The position numbers were made by a program, and so were the translations under genes. DNA of 64,000 nt from Alteromonas gilva (GTDB lineage: Bacteria; Pseudomonadota; Gammaproteobacteria; Enterobacterales; Alteromonadaceae): contig NZ_JAQQXP010000001.1 of assembly GCF_028595265.1 (NCBI RefSeq), positions 2,666,001-2,730,000 of the forward strand. The letters run 5' to 3'. The notes under the pieces are model-generated. The model did no database searches. It saw only the letters and a list, made by a program, of their open reading frames with translations, and had not been told where the DNA came from. Below, one piece after another: positions 18,784 to 26,165 of this stretch (position 1 is its first letter; every line of letters begins with the position of its first letter).

Positions 18784-19389
18784 TTAATAACTCACTGACA
18801 GTGCCGTCAAATCGGCGGGACTGTTAATATTGGCAAGTTCGGCGGTAGCGCCGGTAAAATTAGCCGGATAAGCACCCAGGGTATTGAGGACCCGACGCAC
18901 AGACGGCGACGGCTGAGATTTGGTCAGTGATTTCAGCGGGTTGATAGTGACCTCATTAAGCGGAATGACCAGTGGTAAGTAATGTGCGTCGAAATATACC
19001 GCACGCTGCTTTTCTTTAGCCAGGTCAATTAACTTGCGCAGCGTCTGCGCTGTCAGTAACGGCATATCAACCGGTAAAAACAACACATAGTCAGGCGCAA
19101 AACTATCCGCTATCGCTGTGCTCATCATGACTTCACAAATAGCTCTGCCAGGCCCATGGCCATAGCATTCTTCAGACCAGTCGGCAAATTCGCCGCCTAC
19201 CACGATATGATTATTGAGGGGTGCAGCATCCAGTAACGAACGGGTAATATCCAGCATAGTACGTTGTCCAATCCGCACCGTCGCTTTGTCTTTACCCATT
19301 CGTGATGAACGTCCTCCAGCCAAAATGACACCCAGGCAATGGTGTGGAGATTGTTCGATAAGGTCCTGAATACCAGATACTGCACACAT
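18784..19389 (-). CDS. mobA: Molybdenum cofactor guanylyltransferase MobA-like
   Basis: The 201-residue nucleotidyltransferase has the GTP-binding LAGGRSSRMGKDKA at residues about 23-36, the metal site PVDMPLL and the C-terminal NINSPADL typical of MobA. It attaches GMP to molybdopterin, which nitrate reductases of the bis-MGD type such as NasA need. The gene closes the nitrate transport unit, 15 bases downstream of the porin gene. XdhB instead uses the MCD or mono-MPT form handled with XdhC, so NasA is the probable client. Confidence 0.82.
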   Translation of the reverse strand: MCAVSGIQDLIEQSPHHCLGVILAGGRSSRMGKDKATVRIGQRTMLDITRSLLDAAPLNNHIVVGGEFADWSEECYGHGPGRAICEVMMSTAIADSFAPDYVLFLPVDMPLLTAQTLRKLIDLAKEKQRAVYFDAHYLPLVIPLNEVTINPLKSLTKSQPSPSVRRVLNTLGAYPANFTGATAELANINSPADLTALSVSY

Positions 19390-19404
19390 GACTCGTGAAC
19401 TGCC

Positions 19405-20619
19405 TTAAAATTTAGTTGAAATCCATACCCACAGTTTGTCGGTATCGACTTTTATATCACCGGCTGAGTAATTAGCATATTTGGCACCAAAGCTAAATTT
19501 TTCAGCAATTTTGGTGGTGTACTGGATATTGATCTCACTACCGAGATCGTCAACCGTGCTGCTCGCTTCATCTGCACTGAAGTCATGATATACAAACAAC
19601 CAGTTCCCACCGGCAAACTTGGTTGCCGCACTCACGTAGACATCCTGTAAACCCTGTGCTGGTGTACCTAACCATTGATCAGACCAACCGTTAAATTTAT
19701 GCAGGGTCGCCAGTGGTGTGGCAAAACCGTACATACCCTCATCAGAGCCCAACAGTTCGTAGCCTAGTTTAGCGGTAACTCCCGAGACCACTGCGCCCGC
19801 TTCTAACATTGCGTAACTGACAGAATAATCCGTCGCTGCCGCCTCGCTTGACTGGCTCGCAAACTCAGCGCTGTAAAGCCATTTAACCGAATCCGTTGTA
19901 TAGGCGCCGGCATAGCTTACGCCGTAGGTATCCAGACTGTTATCGATGTTGTTATCTACTTCAAGCAGGTACGCATAAGCGGTTAACTTACCAAAATCGT
20001 CTTTGTAACTCACATTAAGTAAATGATCTTTTGAGTCGATATCCGCCGCTTCAGCAAAAATGCGGTTGCGCTTGTTCAGGTAGGCGTAAAACGCGCTTAG
20101 TTTATCGCTTGCCTTATAGTTTACCGACACCGCATCATAAGTTTGCCAGTCCTGACGCCAGCCCACGTGGCCAACAAAGCGGTGGCCGTCCAGTGCAATA
20201 ATCTGACGTCCGGCTTTTACAGTCAGACCGTCATTTTTAAACTGCAAATAGCCCTGATTCAATTCGGTGGTTTCCGGGTCGGCAATCACCGAATATTCGC
20301 CAGGATTGTAGCCAGCCGGCCCGACGGTGTAATCGCCCTGCCCCATTACGATGGTGACATCTTCTAAGTCGGCTTTGAATGAAAACCCTTTATACTCACC
20401 GGACTCAAAACTCAGCAACGTACGCAGCGTCAGCGCGCTGGCATCTTTCAACGCGTTATCCTGATTAGCACCTTCGTAGCGCAGGTTAAAACTGGCTGAT
20501 GCCTTGGAGTCTGACAGCGCGTCATGCCATTCGGTGGCTGCTTGTGCAGCAGGCAGTAAAGCCGCAGAAACAACGGTAGCTAACAAGCCTCGTTTGAAAA
20601 AAGAACATTGTGTTTTCAT
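19405..20619 (-). CDS. Outer-membrane porin in the nitrate cluster
   Basis: The 404-residue protein has a Sec signal peptide (cleavage after AQA), amphipathic beta strands throughout and a terminal aromatic residue (WVWISTKF). It resembles the alginate-export-type porins that often accompany nitrate ABC systems in marine gammaproteobacteria. Nitrate or nitrite passage through the outer membrane is inferred from position behind nrtABD. AGGAA precedes the ATG. A gap of 80 bases with a small GC hairpin separates it from nrtD. Confidence 0.75.
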   Translation of the reverse strand: MKTQCSFFKRGLLATVVSAALLPAAQAATEWHDALSDSKASASFNLRYEGANQDNALKDASALTLRTLLSFESGEYKGFSFKADLEDVTIVMGQGDYTVGPAGYNPGEYSVIADPETTELNQGYLQFKNDGLTVKAGRQIIALDGHRFVGHVGWRQDWQTYDAVSVNYKASDKLSAFYAYLNKRNRIFAEAADIDSKDHLLNVSYKDDFGKLTAYAYLLEVDNNIDNSLDTYGVSYAGAYTTDSVKWLYSAEFASQSSEAAATDYSVSYAMLEAGAVVSGVTAKLGYELLGSDEGMYGFATPLATLHKFNGWSDQWLGTPAQGLQDVYVSAATKFAGGNWLFVYHDFSADEASSTVDDLGSEINIQYTTKIAEKFSFGAKYANYSAGDIKVDTDKLWVWISTKF

Positions 20620-20699
20620 GATAAGTTCCTAAATTGAGCGTGAGAGATCCTGGCCCAGCCTCAAAAGGCCGAGCTAACTATATGTTTATTAATACTTAA

Positions 20700-21548
20700 T
20701 TAAGCAACGTCAGACTTTTTTGACGCTTTGCTTTGTTGTGCTTTTTTATAGCTTGAAACCGGTTCAATTTTTTTCTGTTTTTCGTACAGAAAGGTCAACA
20801 CTTCATGCCGGTAGTGGTTATATTCCGGGTTATCGGCCAGCACCAACCGGTCACGGGGACGGTCGAGTTTTACATCAAGAATTTCACCGATAGTGGCCGC
20901 AGGCCCGTTGGTCATCATTACAATGCGATCGGACAACAATACCGCTTCGTCCACATCGTGGGTGATCATAATCACGGTGTTGCCCAGCTCGGCGTGGATT
21001 TCCATCAGCGAGTCCTGCAGGTGCGCGCGGGTTAACGCGTCAAGAGCACCAAATGGTTCGTCCATCAGTAACACCTTTGGCTCCATCGCCAGCGCCCGGG
21101 CAATACCAACTCGCTGCTTCATACCGCCGGAAATTTCTGATGGCAGCTTGTCCAGTGCGTGGGTCATATGAACCAGCTCCAGGTTGTGTAAAATCCACTC
21201 GCGCATTTCTTTTTTGGATTTACTTTTCTGGGTCTGTTTAACGGCCAGTTCTACGTTTTTGTACACCGATAGCCAGGGTAACAGCGAGTGATTCTGAAAC
21301 ACCACCGCCCGCTCCGGGCCCGGCTCTCTGACTTCACTACCATCAAGTATCACACCGCCTGATGTCGCTTCATATAAGCCTGCCACAATATTCAGCACGG
21401 TAGATTTACCACAGCCGGAGTGGCCTATCAGGGAGATAAACTCGCCTTTTCTAATTTTCAGATTCACATCGGTTAATGCAGTGAACGGGCCCTTGGGAGT
21501 AGGGAAATCAATCCCTACCTGGGATAGTTCTAAATGTTTATTTTGCAT
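20700..21548 (-). CDS. nrtD: Nitrate ABC transporter ATP-binding protein
   Basis: The 282-residue ATPase has Walker A GHSGCGKST, the signature SGGMKQRVGIARA, Walker B VLLMDEPFGALD and the switch histidine ITHDVDEA. It belongs to the nitrate/sulfonate/taurine class, and pairing with NrtA and NrtB fixes the substrate as nitrate, nitrite or possibly cyanate. A lysine-rich tail follows the domain; there is no fused solute-binding domain as in cyanobacterial NrtC. Confidence 0.9.
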   Translation of the reverse strand: MQNKHLELSQVGIDFPTPKGPFTALTDVNLKIRKGEFISLIGHSGCGKSTVLNIVAGLYEATSGGVILDGSEVREPGPERAVVFQNHSLLPWLSVYKNVELAVKQTQKSKSKKEMREWILHNLELVHMTHALDKLPSEISGGMKQRVGIARALAMEPKVLLMDEPFGALDALTRAHLQDSLMEIHAELGNTVIMITHDVDEAVLLSDRIVMMTNGPAATIGEILDVKLDRPRDRLVLADNPEYNHYRHEVLTFLYEKQKKIEPVSSYKKAQQSKASKKSDVA

Positions 21549-21575
21549 AATAGATTCCTCTTTTCAGTAGCGCTG

Positions 21576-22568
21576 CTAGCGCAACACCGAATTTTTGTCC
21601 CAACTTGCCAGGCGCTGCACCGCAAGCATCAGCCGATCGAGCATAAACCCGATAATACCGATGGTAATGACCGCCACCATGATTCTGGCCAGCGACTCAG
21701 AGCTGCCGTTTTGAAATTCATCCCACACAAACTTGCCTAAGCCAGGGTTTTGCGCCAGCATTTCAGCGGCTATGAGTACCATCCAGCCAATGCCCAAAGA
21801 AAGTCGCAACCCGGTGAAAATCATCGGAATTGACGCCGGTAAAACAATTTTTTGCACATGACTCAACGGCTTTAAGCGCAATACTTTACTGACGTTGACC
21901 AGATCAGAATCAATGTTGGAAACACCCACTGCCGTATTGATCAATGTCGGCCATAAACAGCACAGTGAGACGGTCACCGCCGAGGTAATGAATGATTTAG
22001 AAAACATCGGATCATCACTCACATAAAGGGCGCTGACGACCATTGTCACCAATGGCAGCCAGGCCAACGGAGAAACCGGTTTAAAAATCTGGATCAGGGG
22101 GTTCATGGCCGCGTAGGCCGACTTACTCAGGCCACATAAAATCCCCATTGGCACCGCGATGACACTGGCAATTAAAAACCCCACCATAACGGTGTACAGG
22201 CTGGTCCATATTTGGTCGAAAAAGGTTGGTGCGCCAGTGAATTCACGAATCTTGGGGTCATAATCAGGATCCTGAGCCACGCGTTCGGCGTTGCGCACTT
22301 CCTGACGCTCATAAAAGGCGTCGGCTTTTTCACGTTGCTGATTATGTTCCTTGATCAGGGTAACGCTTTGTTCCCATACCTGGGCCGGTCCTGGAAATTG
22401 CCCTAACGAGGTATCAATGGATTTTGCTACGCCATTCCAGACAGCCAAAAATAACAGGATCCCAACCAACGGCATGAGCAATTTTGGTAATATTGATAAA
22501 GCGCTTGAAAACATGTTTTTTCCGCGTAGCTGGCCAATCTGGCTGACAACTTGTACCGTTTTACTCAT
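21576..22568 (-). CDS. nrtB: Nitrate ABC transporter permease
   Basis: The protein of about 330 residues has five to six membrane helices and the BPD_transp_1 loop (SIPMIFTGLRLSLGIGWMVLIAAEML). An insert of charged residues follows the first helix, as is usual in NrtB. The start at 22568 (MSKTVQ) has GAGAG upstream; a longer frame to 22616 would overlap nrtA. It lies 31 bases downstream of nrtA. Confidence 0.9.
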   Translation of the reverse strand: MSKTVQVVSQIGQLRGKNMFSSALSILPKLLMPLVGILLFLAVWNGVAKSIDTSLGQFPGPAQVWEQSVTLIKEHNQQREKADAFYERQEVRNAERVAQDPDYDPKIREFTGAPTFFDQIWTSLYTVMVGFLIASVIAVPMGILCGLSKSAYAAMNPLIQIFKPVSPLAWLPLVTMVVSALYVSDDPMFSKSFITSAVTVSLCCLWPTLINTAVGVSNIDSDLVNVSKVLRLKPLSHVQKIVLPASIPMIFTGLRLSLGIGWMVLIAAEMLAQNPGLGKFVWDEFQNGSSESLARIMVAVITIGIIGFMLDRLMLAVQRLASWDKNSVLR

Positions 22569-22599
22569 CGTCTTTACTCTCAGTGTTGTCGCGACACGG

Positions 22600-23991
22600 T
22601 TAAAGTACCGTGTCACCTTTTAGTCCAATGGAAAATTTATCGAGATAAGCATTAGGCTTAGTGCCATCAAATGTCACGTTATCGATAAACTCAGTCTGTG
22701 GTGGTTTAAAGCCGCTCTCCGTGTCAAAGTCAGGAAAGTCTTTCGGATCAGCTAACCCTTCGGCAATCAACGCTTTAGCCGCCTGGGTATAAATATCGGG
22801 ACGATAGACACTTTTCGCGGTTGTTATAAACCAGTCATCAGATTTAGGTTCGGATATTTGCCCCCAGCGGCGCATTTGAGTGAGGTACCAGATGGCATCG
22901 CTGTAGTACGGATAGGTGGCGTTATGACGGAAGAATACGTTAAAGTCCGGTACTTCACGCTTATCGCCTTTTTCATATTCGAAGGTGCCGGTCATACTGT
23001 TAGCAATAACATCCTCGTCTGCGCCCACGTAGCTGCTTTTCGCCAGAATTTTTACCGCTTCCGGACGGTTAGCGTTATTGTTGGCATCCAGCCACATAGC
23101 GGCACGGATCATTGCTTTCACCACGCGAATATGGGTATTGGGGTTTTCTTCGGCCCAGCTCTTGCTTACGCCAAAGACTTTTTCCGGGTTATTTTTCCAA
23201 ATTTCGTAATCGGTAATCACCGGCACACCAATACCTTTAAACACAGCTTGCTGATTCCATGGCTCACCAACACAGTAGCCATAGATAGTGCCGGCTTCCA
23301 TGGTTGCAGGCATTTGCGGTGGCGGGGTCACCGATAACAAGGCCTGGGCATCGATTTGTCCCGAAGTATCGCCTTTATGCGGTGCATAGTAACCAGGGTG
23401 GATACCGCCGGCAGCTAACCAGTAACGCAATTCATAGTTATGGGTAGAGACCGGAAACACCATGCCCATTTTAAAGGGCTTACCGGCATTTTTATAACTG
23501 TCGACTACTGGCTTTAAGTAGTCCGCTTTAATCGGATGAACCGGCTTGCCATTTTCATGGGGAATGTTTTTCTTCATTTCCGCCCAGACATCATTGGAAA
23601 CAGTAATACCATTACCGTTAAGGTCCATGCTAAAAGCGGTAACGATATGCGATTCGGTACCAAAACCAATGGTTGCGCCCAGTGGTTGGCCGGCCAACAT
23701 ATGTGCGCCATCCAACTGACCGTCAATCACCCGGTCCAGCAGTACTTTCCAGTTTGCCTGGGCCTCCAGTGTCACATACAGCCCTTCATCTTCGAAGTAA
23801 CCTTTTTCGTAGGCAACCGCCAGGGGCGCCATGTCGGTGAGTTTAATGAAGCCGAACTTAAGCTCTTCTTTTTCCGGCCAGCCAACATCCTGTGCGTTGG
23901 CCGTCATTACTGAAGCGGTCAGCAAAGTGACAACAAAGGTAAGTGAACCGGCCGCCTGTTTGAGTTTCTTGTTTAATATCGTAGATAACAT
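22600..23991 (-). CDS. nrtA: Periplasmic nitrate-binding protein NrtA
   Basis: The 463-residue solute-binding protein has a Sec signal peptide ending at ANAQ and the CmpA/NrtA family body (FGFIKLTDMAPLAVAYEKGYF, HMLAGQPLGATIGFG, GYCVGEPWN). It delivers nitrate to NrtB-NrtD. There is no lipobox. It is the first gene of the third nitrate unit, behind a leader with a hexaloop hairpin, terminator and sigma-54-like promoter. Confidence 0.92.
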   Translation of the reverse strand: MLSTILNKKLKQAAGSLTFVVTLLTASVMTANAQDVGWPEKEELKFGFIKLTDMAPLAVAYEKGYFEDEGLYVTLEAQANWKVLLDRVIDGQLDGAHMLAGQPLGATIGFGTESHIVTAFSMDLNGNGITVSNDVWAEMKKNIPHENGKPVHPIKADYLKPVVDSYKNAGKPFKMGMVFPVSTHNYELRYWLAAGGIHPGYYAPHKGDTSGQIDAQALLSVTPPPQMPATMEAGTIYGYCVGEPWNQQAVFKGIGVPVITDYEIWKNNPEKVFGVSKSWAEENPNTHIRVVKAMIRAAMWLDANNNANRPEAVKILAKSSYVGADEDVIANSMTGTFEYEKGDKREVPDFNVFFRHNATYPYYSDAIWYLTQMRRWGQISEPKSDDWFITTAKSVYRPDIYTQAAKALIAEGLADPKDFPDFDTESGFKPPQTEFIDNVTFDGTKPNAYLDKFSIGLKGDTVL

Positions 23992-24007
23992 TTACTTTCC
24001 TTAAGCC

Positions 24008-24057
24008 AAAAAAAAACCCACCAACTGGTGATGACGATGTCATCAATAGCTGGTGGG
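24008..24057 (-). terminator. Leader terminator of the nrtA unit
   Basis: On the minus strand a stem CCCACCAGCT / AGTTGGTGGG (10 pairs, one G-U) encloses an inner hairpin TGATGAC-ATC-GTCATCA and is followed by nine Ts, 17 bases before nrtA. It lies before the first gene, so it acts as an attenuator rather than as an operon end. Confidence 0.85.
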
Positions 24058-24067
24058 CTTCGTTGCC
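24056..24067 (-). promoter_or_regulatory. ANTAR-type hexaloop hairpin (antiterminator P2) of the nrtA leader
   Basis: The transcript contains GGC-AACGAA-GCC, a three-pair stem with a six-base loop having A at position 1 and G at position 4, the conserved loop bases of ANTAR target RNAs. Its 3' arm shares two bases with the 5' arm of the terminator, and extended pairing would compete with it. An upstream partner hairpin is not clear here; the best candidate is the stem TGTTTTGCC / GGCAAAACA at about 24075-24110. Confidence 0.55.
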
Positions 24068-24160
24068 GTATATGTTTTGCCAGACCTGTTATGAAAAGGG
24101 CAAAACACTGAATTTTTTTGAAAGCAGGTCAGGATCGCTGACTTACTTTACACTATTATT

Positions 24161-24184
24161 GTTATACATTTTTAATGCCAAAAA
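24161..24184 (-). promoter_or_regulatory. Sigma-54-like promoter of nrtABD
   Basis: The minus strand reads TTTTGGCATTAAAAATGTAT. It has the -24 element TGGCAT and, ten bases after GG, GT instead of the usual GC. The same GG-N10-GT layout precedes nirB and nirC. Transcription would start near 24155. Confidence 0.5.
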
Positions 24185-24247
24185 TAAATAACTATATTTT
24201 TCAACACGTTAATTTTTTACGCACAGTGATTGATGCGTTTCAGTGAC

Positions 24248-25270
24248 TCACTTTAGTGCGTTTCCTGCACAATTGGAGCGCTTTGGTTCAAAAGGTAACA
24301 CCTGTTTGTCGCGCGCCTGCCACCACTGCCCGGCCTGTTCTAAGGCCTGTGCCTGGGGCAATTCCTCGAGCAACATCAGGTAACCGGCCAGTGACGCAAC
24401 GACTGCCTGATCGGCGTAGCCATGGTCTTGCTGCCCCCGCCACACTGCCAGCATCGTCGTGGTGCTAAATTGCCGCTCTTTCATGGCCCAGCCTTGTGCT
24501 TCTGGCATTACTGCATGCTCGGTTTCACCGTTGCGGGTAAGGTAGAGAGCGGTATCACGGTCGCGATTAATTTCCGGATCGCCACCATCGCCGCGAAACA
24601 CCAGTGACTGCTGAGCAAAGGTTTGATTGACCTGGGCATGGCGTTCATCAAGGTGAGTATGATAGACCCCTTGTACGGCATAGGGCGCGCCACTGGGGTT
24701 AAGCAAGCGGGCTAACGTGTTGGCACAGGAGCGCAGCCCGAATAACTCACGTAGCTTTATGATGCGATCAAGTGGCGCCAGAGCGATTCCCAAATCCAGG
24801 TAGCAAGCACCGTAGGCGTCCATGTGTGAGGCCGCCTCAGCAGTTGACTGGGATAAGGGCAGACCTAAATCCGTTAAAGCGTGGCTGGCATAAAAGCGCT
24901 GCGAACCGGGTTCAGAGGCGCCGTGTAAAAAGACCCGATAACCATGACTGACCAACACCGACACACTTAGCAAATACCAGGGTAGCTGGCGGCGTTTACC
25001 GGCGTAGCAGCCAATGTCGAGTGTGGCATTGAGTTGCTTTAATGCGTCGGGCAAGCGCTGGCGACAGGCCTTAATAAAACCGCAGAGTTCATCAACCGAC
25101 TCTTCCTGCATCCGCAGGAGCATTAAAAACGCCCCGGCTTGTTCTGGTGCAATGTCTTGATCAAGTAGCTGAGACATTGCATCGAATGCCTCATCAAAGG
25201 TTAAGTGGCGGGCGCCACGCTGGCCTTTACCAATGGCATTTATATAGTGACTAAAGGGCGCTTTTTGCAT
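24248..25270 (-). CDS. TrpD2/YbiB-like glycosyltransferase-fold protein
   Basis: The 340-residue protein has the anthranilate phosphoribosyltransferase fold (N-terminal helical domain, then the a/b domain) and the TrpD2 segment VFRGDGGDPEINRDRD near residue 240. The phosphoribosyl diphosphate loop GTGGD of true TrpD is replaced by DIGCYAGKRRQ, so normal TrpD catalysis is unlikely. E. coli YbiB of this group binds nucleic acid. Homologs are often found in assimilatory nitrate operons, with unknown role. Its start overlaps the end of cobA by 20 bases without a clear ribosome site, suggesting coupling. Confidence 0.75.
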   Translation of the reverse strand: MQKAPFSHYINAIGKGQRGARHLTFDEAFDAMSQLLDQDIAPEQAGAFLMLLRMQEESVDELCGFIKACRQRLPDALKQLNATLDIGCYAGKRRQLPWYLLSVSVLVSHGYRVFLHGASEPGSQRFYASHALTDLGLPLSQSTAEAASHMDAYGACYLDLGIALAPLDRIIKLRELFGLRSCANTLARLLNPSGAPYAVQGVYHTHLDERHAQVNQTFAQQSLVFRGDGGDPEINRDRDTALYLTRNGETEHAVMPEAQGWAMKERQFSTTTMLAVWRGQQDHGYADQAVVASLAGYLMLLEELPQAQALEQAGQWWQARDKQVLPFEPKRSNCAGNALK

Positions 25271-26165
25271 AGGAGTGATGTAACAAATCGACCGATATGG
25301 GCTGACGCGCTGTGACAACCTGGCCAATAATGACTAAAGCAGGACCGGCGATCGCAGCGTCTGCCACGTGTTGATAAATGTTGCTGACCGTGCCAGCAAC
25401 CACCTTTTGTTGATTACAACACGCGTTTTCAATCACTGCAACGGGTAACTGACTGTCCCCCCCTTCGGCTAACAACCGCTTGGAAAGCTGCTGCAAGCGT
25501 TTAAGGCCCATGTATACCACGGTGGTTTCACGCGCGGCAGTCCTGGCAATTGCCGCCCAGTCTGCTTCTTTTTCTGGGTTTTGAAACTGGGCTGTCATAA
25601 ATTTCACGGCCTGGGCAAAACGCCGGTCGGTGAGCGGTATACCGGTGTAGGCAGAGGCCCCCGATGCGGCGGTGATCCCCGGCACGATAGCAAACGGAAT
25701 ACCGGCTTTATGCAGTGCGTCAGTTTCTTCGCTGGTGCGGGCAAAAATGGCCGGGTCGCCACCTTTTAAGCGCACCACCCGCTTACCACTTAACCCAAGC
25801 TCAACCAGACGCTGGCAAATCATATCCTGTGGCATGCTGTGTTTACCGCAGCGCTTACCAACAAACTCTTTGCTTACATGCCGCGGTATGCAATCGAGTA
25901 CCGATTGGTCAACCAACCAGTCAAACAATACCACATCGGCCGTTTGCAGCAACCGGTAGGCTTTCATGGTGAGCAGCTCCGCGTCGCCCGGCCCTGCGCC
26001 TACAATAAAGACTTCGCCAGTACGTTGGGAGCTATCTGCCTCAGCAGAAGCCTGGTCGAATCCAATACTGGTGCGCTTATTGCGACCGGTAAAGGCGCTT
26101 TGAAAGCGCAACAGGCCGTGTAATAAAGCGCTGGATACCGCATGTAAACGTACGTTCATGATCAA
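25251..26165 (-). CDS. cobA: Uroporphyrinogen-III C-methyltransferase
   Basis: The 304-residue SUMT enzyme makes precorrin-2, the precursor of the siroheme used by NirB. The methylase motifs are GAGPGDAELLTMKA, VVRLKGGDPAIFAR, VPGITAASGASAYTGIPLTDR and YMGLK. An N-terminal extension of about 50 basic and polar residues precedes the domain. The gene overlaps nasA by four bases (ATGA). No CysG-type dehydrogenase/chelatase domain is fused to it. Confidence 0.92.
   Translation of the reverse strand: MIMNVRLHAVSSALLHGLLRFQSAFTGRNKRTSIGFDQASAEADSSQRTGEVFIVGAGPGDAELLTMKAYRLLQTADVVLFDWLVDQSVLDCIPRHVSKEFVGKRCGKHSMPQDMICQRLVELGLSGKRVVRLKGGDPAIFARTSEETDALHKAGIPFAIVPGITAASGASAYTGIPLTDRRFAQAVKFMTAQFQNPEKEADWAAIARTAARETTVVYMGLKRLQQLSKRLLAEGGDSQLPVAVIENACCNQQKVVAGTVSNIYQHVADAAIAGPALVIIGQVVTARQPISVDLLHHSYAKSAL

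Noticed and set aside
24266..24282. NtrC site upstream of nrtA (TGCACAATTGGAGCGCT)
   Set aside because: Only one half fits the consensus, and it lies in the end of the TrpD2-like gene.
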